Part shown: positions 58,597 through 64,000 of the stretch, in pieces
How the letters are laid out: every line of letters starts with the position of its first letter
Numbering within the stretch: position 1 is the stretch's first letter
Assembly (NCBI GenBank): GCA_938034415.1
Contig: CALHLE010000040.1
Location: forward strand, 1-64,000
DNA length: 64,000 nt
Direction: 5' to 3'
Source of the DNA: an uncultured Anaerolineae bacterium
Lineage (GTDB): Bacteria > Chloroflexota > Anaerolineae > J036 > Brachytrichaceae
The notes under the pieces: model-generated
The model's database searches: none
What the model was told of the DNA's origin: nothing
What the model saw: the letters and a program-made list of their open reading frames with translations, nothing else
Program-made: the position numbers and the translations under genes

Positions 58597-59760
58597 CTAA
58601 TGCGAAGGCCGACGATTGCGCAGGCCAGTGTACATAGCCGATAACTGATCCCCATGCTGTTCCCAAGTGAATTGTCTTGCTCTCTCTCTCGCAGCTCGTC
58701 CCATTTCACGCCGCAGTAGTTCATCGGCGCGCAGTTGCTCCATGCGCGTCGCCAGCGCATCAACATCACGTATCGGGACGATGAATCCTTCAACGCCGTC
58801 TCGCGCCACTGCGCCGGCGTTTGGCGTGGTGACAATCGGCAATCCACACGCCATCGCCTCGTAGATGACCAGCGCGCTACCTTCTTCTATCGTGGGGAAC
58901 ACAAAAAGGTCACATTGCCGGTATGTCTCAGCGGGATGGCGCATGAAACCCAACTGATGCACGCCCGGCAGACCAGTGTGCTCGGCCAAAATAGCGCGCG
59001 CCTCCGGCAGTACCCTTCCCACCAGCCAAAGCTCCGCATCGCGCCAACCGAGCTGCTTCCAGGCTTCGAGCAAGTAGGGTATGCCCTTGCGAATGCCTAT
59101 CTGGCCCACAAAAATCACCCGAAAAGGGCGGTCTACATGCTGTTCAACCGGCGCAAACCGCTCAACGTCCACACCAAAGGGCAAAACGAGAAGCTTGCTT
59201 TCTTCTATGCCCTCTTCCAGGCAGCTCCGGCGCACGATATCGGAGGGCACCAGCACGTAGTCAGCGCGCTCAAGCTCGCTCGCCGATCGCCGCAAGCCGG
59301 CCGGCAGCGCTTTCCATGTCTGCCCCCAGCGCGCGTATTCTGCGCTCAAGAGGCGATGCTGATAGTGGGGGTGCGTCGAGACAAGCACCGACACCGTGAG
59401 CATCCCGCGCTGTTTGGCCTTCGTCAGCGAGCGGCTGCCATAGCCGCACCAAACATGAAGCACATCGGCTTTGTCGAGATGGCGCGACGCCCAGAGGTCA
59501 AACCACATCGCCTGAAAGTACCATAACCAGTTGCTGGTGTCGAGGCTGGCCAGCTTCCGAAATCCCCGGTCGGCCAGTCCAATGCTGCGGATCATGTGCG
59601 CAGGAACAGCGCTGGGGCGATATGAGCCGCACAGCACACTGCTCAGCATGTTGCGTCGGTGTAGCCCGACTGCGTCGTGCAGCGCGATCGTGCCCATACC
59701 TGGCCCAGCGAAGTCGTTGCCGAAAGACACGATGACATTAGGCTTCTTAGGCGCGTCCAC
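58597..59760 (-). CDS. Family 4 (GT-B) glycosyltransferase
   Basis: GTG 59760 (DAPKKPNVIVSFGNDFAGPG) overlaps the flippase stop by 14 nt and gives 387 residues; the longer frame is not supported. The C-terminal donor domain has FVGQIGIRKGIPYLLEAWK and EEGSALVIYEAMACGLPIVT with the E-x7-E pair. The N-terminal half carries the HVWCGYGSRSL segment. It is predicted to extend the lipid-linked oligosaccharide in the cytoplasm before the flippase exports it. A 126-bp gap with its own promoter separates it from the GT2-rfb operon. Confidence 0.8.
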   Translation of the reverse strand: MDAPKKPNVIVSFGNDFAGPGMGTIALHDAVGLHRRNMLSSVLCGSYRPSAVPAHMIRSIGLADRGFRKLASLDTSNWLWYFQAMWFDLWASRHLDKADVLHVWCGYGSRSLTKAKQRGMLTVSVLVSTHPHYQHRLLSAEYARWGQTWKALPAGLRRSASELERADYVLVPSDIVRRSCLEEGIEESKLLVLPFGVDVERFAPVEQHVDRPFRVIFVGQIGIRKGIPYLLEAWKQLGWRDAELWLVGRVLPEARAILAEHTGLPGVHQLGFMRHPAETYRQCDLFVFPTIEEGSALVIYEAMACGLPIVTTPNAGAVARDGVEGFIVPIRDVDALATRMEQLRADELLRREMGRAARERARQFTWEQHGDQLSAMYTGLRNRRPSH

Positions 59761-61267
59761 GTAACAACCTCCAGGTGTAGCCGATGCGTGCAGTGAATTG
59801 TCTGGGTTGAACGAGTAGCGAGAAAAGAGCAAATCCGGCCAGCCCCCAGCTCGCCTTCCACACGACAGAGAACCAGAGTGGATGCGCACTGCCGACCAGC
59901 CGCACGAGAAGCAGATAACCGGCCAGTGTCGGCACAGATGCGATCAGCGGGCCGGAGAGCGCCTCGCGGATCTGCAACGACAGACTGCGTCGCAGCACGT
60001 GGTAGGCCGCCATCACCCCGGCGGTGAACATGATCACAACGGCGATCGCCATTCCGGTAGCGGATAGCGCCGCCGAGAGCGCTGTGCCGGCGATGCCGAG
60101 AATTGCCAGTTGAAAGAGAGAAATCTCGATTATCCGTCGCGGTTGGCCGGTGCCGATGAAAATAGCCCAGCTATTCTCCCACAATGCCCTGATGAGAGCG
60201 GCGAGGAGCAGAATGCGCAGCGGCGCGACGGCCGGCAACCACTGCGCGCCGAAGAGGAGTTGCACCAGGTCGGGCGCGCTGATGAACAGCATCAGCGCGA
60301 TCGGCGCGGCAACTTGGGCTGAGATCCACAGCACCATCTCGATCGAACGCTTCAATCGCTGCGCGTCATCGCGCACCTGGGCGTAGGTGAAAGTTGCCGC
60401 TCGTCCGAGCAGCGTGTTCAGCAACAGCGCCGGCCACTGTGCGACGCGATAGGCGCGGTCATAATAGCCCAGCGTGGTTGCGCCGGTCAGTGTACCCAAA
60501 ATGAAGTTGTCAGCTTGGGTTAACAAGCTTGAGGTGAATTGACTCAGGCCGGCTGCCAGCCCGAACTTCACATACTGAGATGCCAGCGCCGGCTTGAAGC
60601 GCCAGCGCATGCGCAGCACGCCGCGCCGCGCATAGAAGAAATACAGCAACGTGGCCGCGATCATTGTCAGTTGATAAGTAACGTTTTGGCTGATCAGGCT
60701 GTACTGACCCAGGCCTTGATGCGCAAGCCAGAAGGCGGGCGCATAAGAAAGCGGCACGGCGACAGATGTCGCGATGCTCAGCGGCTTATAGTGCAGATCG
60801 GCCTCCAGCATGATGCCCAGAGCGGCTGTCCAACTTCCTACGAAGGCGACCCCGCACAGGGTGATAGTGAGCAGCGCAACTTCGGCAGGGTAGCCGGCCA
60901 GGCGCAACGCCGGCGCAGCTAGCAGCCCCAGGACTAGCGTGCCTGTGCCCAGCAGCACGCTGGTCACGAACAGCGTCCCCAGCGTCTCGCCGTTCACTTC
61001 GCGCTGCTGAGCAAAGGCAAAATTCAATCCCACTTTGCTTTGCAGATCGAAGAGGGTATAGAAAAACATCGCCAGCGCGAACTCGCCGTAGATGGACGGT
61101 GTAAGCAGGCGGATCAGCGCGATGTTGGCGACAAAGCCAAACCCGATGACCCAATATGAGCCGAGCGCCACCCACACGCCGTTGCGCACGGCGCGGTAGG
61201 CCAGCGGGGCGGCCGATTGCGACGAGTTTTCGCGCCTATTGCGAGTTGCTGCTTGGGGCTGCTCCAT
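59747..61267 (-). CDS. Oligosaccharide flippase, Wzx/polysaccharide biosynthesis family
   Basis: ATG 61267, 506 residues. A charged N-terminal tail is followed by about 12-14 hydrophobic helices over the whole length, for example YWVIGFGFVANIALIRLLTP and GTLFVTSVLLGTGTLVLGLL. The motif DNFILGTLTGATTLGYYDRAYR is typical of the MATE-like polysaccharide exporters related to Wzx/TuaB. It should flip the undecaprenyl-linked repeat unit across the membrane. It is the first gene of the minus-strand polysaccharide locus. No Wzy polymerase or Wzz is found in the window. Confidence 0.8.
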   Translation of the reverse strand: MEQPQAATRNRRENSSQSAAPLAYRAVRNGVWVALGSYWVIGFGFVANIALIRLLTPSIYGEFALAMFFYTLFDLQSKVGLNFAFAQQREVNGETLGTLFVTSVLLGTGTLVLGLLAAPALRLAGYPAEVALLTITLCGVAFVGSWTAALGIMLEADLHYKPLSIATSVAVPLSYAPAFWLAHQGLGQYSLISQNVTYQLTMIAATLLYFFYARRGVLRMRWRFKPALASQYVKFGLAAGLSQFTSSLLTQADNFILGTLTGATTLGYYDRAYRVAQWPALLLNTLLGRAATFTYAQVRDDAQRLKRSIEMVLWISAQVAAPIALMLFISAPDLVQLLFGAQWLPAVAPLRILLLAALIRALWENSWAIFIGTGQPRRIIEISLFQLAILGIAGTALSAALSATGMAIAVVIMFTAGVMAAYHVLRRSLSLQIREALSGPLIASVPTLAGYLLLVRLVGSAHPLWFSVVWKASWGLAGFALFSLLVQPRQFTARIGYTWRLLRGRA

Positions 61268-61379
61268 CGTGGATTACGGTTTGCAGCGCGCTGCCGTGCT
61301 GGCGGAGATTCATCCGGCGCGTTCAAGGTCAAGCGATTTCGGGTTCACCTGCTGGCCGGGTTGATAGCGCCATCCAAAA

Positions 61380-62075
61380 TCACACCTCACCAACATGGAT
61401 CGCCATCGTCCCCATCCCCAACAGATGATAACGCACGTTGCGATAGCCGGCCTCCTGCATGAGCTGTTTGAGCGACTCGGCCGGTGGGAAGCGCATTAGC
61501 GAGTCGGGCAAATAGCGATACGCATGCAAATCGCCGGCTATCGCGCCGCCGATGATCGGAACCAGCTTGCCGAAATAAATCCAAAAGAGCTGCCTGAAGA
61601 CCGGCGCTTGTGGATGCGTGATCTCCATGCACACCACGCGCCCGCCGGGCTTCACCACGCGCCGCATCTCGCGCAAGCACAGCGGCAAGTCCACCACGTT
61701 GCGCAACAAGAAGGCGTTCGTGCAACCGTCGAAGGTCGCGTCGGGAAAGGGCAAGGCCAGCGCGTCGCCCACGCCCCAGGCGATGCTTCGCGCGTCGCGC
61801 CGACGCGCCTTGCGCGCACCCTCGCGCAGGATAGTCTCCGAGAAGTCTACGGCTACCACGCGCGCGCTGGGATATGCCTCGCAGATGGCAAAAGCCAGGT
61901 CGCCGGTGCCCGTAGCCAGGTCGAGGACAAATCCGCCGGCGCCCAGCCCCAGCGCGCGTGCAGCTATGCGCCGCCAGGCCTGGTCGCGCCCGCCGGTCAT
62001 CACGCGGTTCATCAGGTCGTAGCGCCGCGTGATGCGGGAGAACATCTCCTGCACGCGTTTCGAGCGTTCGTTCAT
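61380..62075 (-). CDS. menG: Demethylmenaquinone methyltransferase (UbiE/MenG)
   Basis: ATG 62075 (MNERSKRVQEMFSRITRRYDLMNRV) is the conserved UbiE/MenG opening; the longer frame crosses menA. At 231 residues it is normal. Motifs are FVLDLATGTGDLAFAI (SAM), VVAVDFSETIL, NAFLLRNVVDL and VCMEITHP. It makes menaquinone from demethylmenaquinone in the last step. The ATG overlaps the menA stop by 4 nt, so the pair is translationally coupled. In a lineage lacking ubiquinone the menaquinone role is the likely one. Confidence 0.9.
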   Translation of the reverse strand: MNERSKRVQEMFSRITRRYDLMNRVMTGGRDQAWRRIAARALGLGAGGFVLDLATGTGDLAFAICEAYPSARVVAVDFSETILREGARKARRRDARSIAWGVGDALALPFPDATFDGCTNAFLLRNVVDLPLCLREMRRVVKPGGRVVCMEITHPQAPVFRQLFWIYFGKLVPIIGGAIAGDLHAYRYLPDSLMRFPPAESLKQLMQEAGYRNVRYHLLGMGTMAIHVGEV

Positions 62076-62962
62076 CCCATCACCAAACCGACTGCAAACA
62101 AGATCGAGAAGATCAGGTTGAGCTGCGCCGTGCGCGCCAAGATGGGGTTGAGCGCGGGGCTGCGCGGCGCGCGCCAAAGCGCCCGTGCCAGCGCCAATGC
62201 AATCGGCGCGCTCGCCCACGGCAGCAGCCAAGCCCACCTTCCTCCCACGGCGCCGACGGCGCTCAGGACGAGCGGAACGAGATATGCGCCGACCAGCATG
62301 AGCGCATACTCGACGCGCGTAGCGCGGTCGCCGATGCGCACAGCCAGCGTGCGTTTGCCGGCTTCGCGGTCGGCATCCAGGTCGCGCAAGTTGTTGACGA
62401 CGATGATGGCCGTGGCAAACAGCGCGTTCGGCAGCGAGACGATGAACGAAACAGTCGTGAACCGCCCGGACTGCAGAAAGTAAGCGCCCGTCACAGCGAC
62501 CACGCCGAAGAAGAGAAACGCAAACAGGTCGCCCAGGCCGCGATAGGCCAGTGGGAAGGGGCCGGCTGTATACGCCACGGCGCAGATGATGGACAGCGCG
62601 CCGATCAACACGATCGGCCAGCCGCCGACGAGCGCCAAGTAAACCCCGACCAAAGCAGCCAGGCCGAATACGACCGCCGTTCCCATCAGCATCTGTCGCG
62701 GGGTGAGCAAGCCGCTTTGCGTGACGCGCATAGGCCCATGCCGTATTCGGTCGGCGCCTTTGAGGTAGTCGAACACGTCATTCGCGTAGTTCGCGCCCAC
62801 CTGCAACAAGATGGCGGCGGCTAACGTGGCGATGAAGGTCAGCGGATCGAACCGGCCCTCGCGCAGCGCCAACGCCGTTCCGACGATCACGGGCGAGACA
62901 GACGCCGGCAGCGTCCGGAGTCGCGCAGCGAGCAGCCAAGGGTTCGGATGAGCCGCGGCCAC
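62072..62962 (-). CDS. menA: 1,4-dihydroxy-2-naphthoate polyprenyltransferase
   Basis: GTG 62962 (MAAAHPNPWLLAARLRTLPASVSPV) gives 296 residues with about eight membrane helices. The two Asp-rich motifs of UbiA-family prenyltransferases are present: NYANDVFDYLKGADR (about residue 58) and NNLRDLDADREAGKRT (about 190). It attaches the polyprenyl tail to 1,4-dihydroxy-2-naphthoate. It directly precedes menG. The family 4 uracil-DNA glycosylase gene ends 27 nt upstream. Confidence 0.9.
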   Translation of the reverse strand: MAAAHPNPWLLAARLRTLPASVSPVIVGTALALREGRFDPLTFIATLAAAILLQVGANYANDVFDYLKGADRIRHGPMRVTQSGLLTPRQMLMGTAVVFGLAALVGVYLALVGGWPIVLIGALSIICAVAYTAGPFPLAYRGLGDLFAFLFFGVVAVTGAYFLQSGRFTTVSFIVSLPNALFATAIIVVNNLRDLDADREAGKRTLAVRIGDRATRVEYALMLVGAYLVPLVLSAVGAVGGRWAWLLPWASAPIALALARALWRAPRSPALNPILARTAQLNLIFSILFAVGLVMG

Positions 62963-62989
62963 GGCGCTATCAGCGTGTCATCTGCGCCA

Positions 62990-63604
62990 TCAAAACAAGC
63001 TGAGCTGTTCGCCCGCGCTGTCGGATGGCTTAGGTGTTGTGCGCGCTTCTTCGGCCAGCGCCGACTCGACGATCTCCGGCAGTCGGCGGAAGTCCTCCTC
63101 GATCAGGCTGCGCAGCGACTGCTGATGCAACGCCGCCGCCGGATGAAACATGGCCACGACCACGCGCCCATCAACGCGCTTGGCTTTGCCATGTATCGCG
63201 GAGATCTTCTGTCCGGGGAACCACCTGGCCATCGAAAACCGCCCCAACGTGACGATGACCTTTGGGTTGATCAATGCGATCTGCCGATCAAGGTACTGAG
63301 AACACGCCTGGATTTCTTCGGGCAGGGGATCGCGGTTGCCAGGCGGACGGCACTTCACCACGTTCGTGATGAACACATGCTCGCGCTTGTAACCGGCGCT
63401 GGCCAGCAGCTCGGTCAAAAACTGTCCCGACGGGCCGACGAACGGCCGGCCTTGTTGATCTTCGTGAAAACCCGGCCCCTCGCCGATCAGCATAACCTCG
63501 GCGCGAGCAGGGCCTTCGCCGGGGACGGCGTTTTTGCGGCTGGCCGACAACCCGCACAACGCGCAAGCGCGCACTTCGCTGGCAACTTTGGAGAGGTCAT
63601 CCAT
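62990..63604 (-). CDS. Family 4 (iron-sulfur) uracil-DNA glycosylase
   Basis: ATG 63604 lies 8 nt after a perfect TATAAT. The 204-residue product has the four [4Fe-4S] cysteines: CALC near residue 14, one in VVKCRPPGNRDP and one in EEIQACSQYL. Motif A reads GEGPGFHEDQQGRPFVGPSG, and motif B contains FHPAAALH. It removes uracil from DNA. The protein ends in QLSLF, matching the QLxLF sliding-clamp-binding motif, which would couple it to the replication fork. Confidence 0.9.
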   Translation of the reverse strand: MDDLSKVASEVRACALCGLSASRKNAVPGEGPARAEVMLIGEGPGFHEDQQGRPFVGPSGQFLTELLASAGYKREHVFITNVVKCRPPGNRDPLPEEIQACSQYLDRQIALINPKVIVTLGRFSMARWFPGQKISAIHGKAKRVDGRVVVAMFHPAAALHQQSLRSLIEEDFRRLPEIVESALAEEARTTPKPSDSAGEQLSLF

Positions 63605-63612
63605 GAGCTGGG

Positions 63613-63618
63613 ATTATA
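63613..63618 (-). promoter_or_regulatory. -10 box TATAAT, leaderless start of the UDG-menA-menG operon
   Basis: A perfect TATAAT on the minus strand lies 8 nt before ATG 63604; no -35 element or Shine-Dalgarno is seen. Confidence 0.5.
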
Positions 63619-63636
63619 TGTGGGCGCCTACAGACC

Positions 63637-64000
63637 CTACGGCCCTGCTGTGATCACGATGATCGCGGGCGTCGGCAGGGGCGACAGAAGCGGCGTGTCG
63701 GTCACCGGCGGGGGAGGAAGCGGCGTCGGCGGGGGCAACGTCGCATCCGACGTGATCGGCGTGAGCGGAATGATCGGCGCGCGCGTCGGCGCCGGCGCTG
63801 GGGGGACGCGCCGGAGCGTGGCGGTCGCAACCGGCGTAGGCAGGCTGGTCGCCATCGGCCTCGGCATGGCCGTAGCCGTCGCCGTCGCCAGTACGCCGGC
63901 CGGCGTGTCAGTCGGTCGAACGGTAAAGATGGATAACGCCGGCCGCGCCGTAGCCTGCGGCAACGCGCGCGTGGGCGTAGGTCGAGGATTGGATCGGCCG
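63637..64000 (-). CDS. Pro/Thr-rich C-terminal part of a protein continuing beyond the window
   Basis: The frame is open to the window end on the minus strand and stops at 63637. It encodes a low-complexity tail full of Pro, Thr, Ala and Val (RPTPTRALPQA, RPTDTPAGVLATATATAMP, LPPPTPLPPPPVTDTP) ending in TPAIIVITAGP. This is typical of linker or wall-spanning tails in secreted Chloroflexota proteins. The functional domain lies outside the window. A TTG at 63963 is not a credible start. Confidence 0.5.
   Translation of the reverse strand, partial: GRSNPRPTPTRALPQATARPALSIFTVRPTDTPAGVLATATATAMPRPMATSLPTPVATATLRRVPPAPAPTRAPIIPLTPITSDATLPPPTPLPPPPVTDTPLLSPLPTPAIIVITAGP

Overview
The window is a GC-rich bacterial chromosome segment that I read as Chloroflexota, probably an Anaerolineae-like lineage. 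The reasons are the Tyr/Trp-Leu-Pro-x-Val-x-Arg motif in four large secreted proteins, the menaquinone genes (menA, menG), a CrtI-type carotenoid desaturase, a dnaG-rpoD pair, and many start codons that sit directly behind a TANNNT -10 box with no Shine-Dalgarno. The species is not determined, and the phylum call is an inference from gene content and style.

Layout. 1-20 kb is mostly extracellular or membrane proteins: the start of a secreted protein, a PQQ-propeller/LamG protein, a 2TM coiled-coil protein, a C39-like/PA14 protein, a DUF4230 protein, a GT2 and a GT39 glycosyltransferase, a DUF2341 propeller protein, an S9 peptidase gene interrupted by two compensating frameshifts, an SH3 lipoprotein with an internal 276-bp domain duplication, and a PPC-domain protein. 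20-31 kb is housekeeping: dnaG-rpoD, an alkyltransferase-like protein, crtI, the divergent pair serA/recO, tRNA-Arg(CCT), a PhyH-family oxygenase, a decayed beta-lactamase-family gene with a palindromic repeat and a transposase-like scrap, and a PHP phosphoesterase. 31-36 kb holds gltB behind a long structured leader that ends in an intrinsic terminator. 36-43.4 kb holds a 1806-residue secreted nuclease/propeller protein and a PYROXD2-like flavoprotein.

43.5-61.3 kb is a polysaccharide locus read on the minus strand, most genes overlapping or nearly so. It encodes a flippase, several glycosyltransferases, the complete CDP-tyvelose route (RfbF, G, H, S, E), a WbpB/WbpD/WbpE-like set for a UDP-2,3-diacetamido-uronic acid, a methyltransferase and an AsnB-type amidotransferase that may form a uronamide. 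In the middle, a 5' half of a GT2 gene abuts a 3' half of a GT4 gene, which looks like a deletion scar. 61.4-63.6 kb carries a family 4 uracil-DNA glycosylase, menA and menG. The window ends inside a Pro/Thr-rich protein.

The most interesting items are the gltB leader, the primase whose zinc-site positions carry Ser/Gln/Asp/Ser, the tyvelose plus diacetamido-uronate locus in a lineage not known for LPS, the recurring leaderless-start architecture, and two copies of a covarying 31-nt palindrome.
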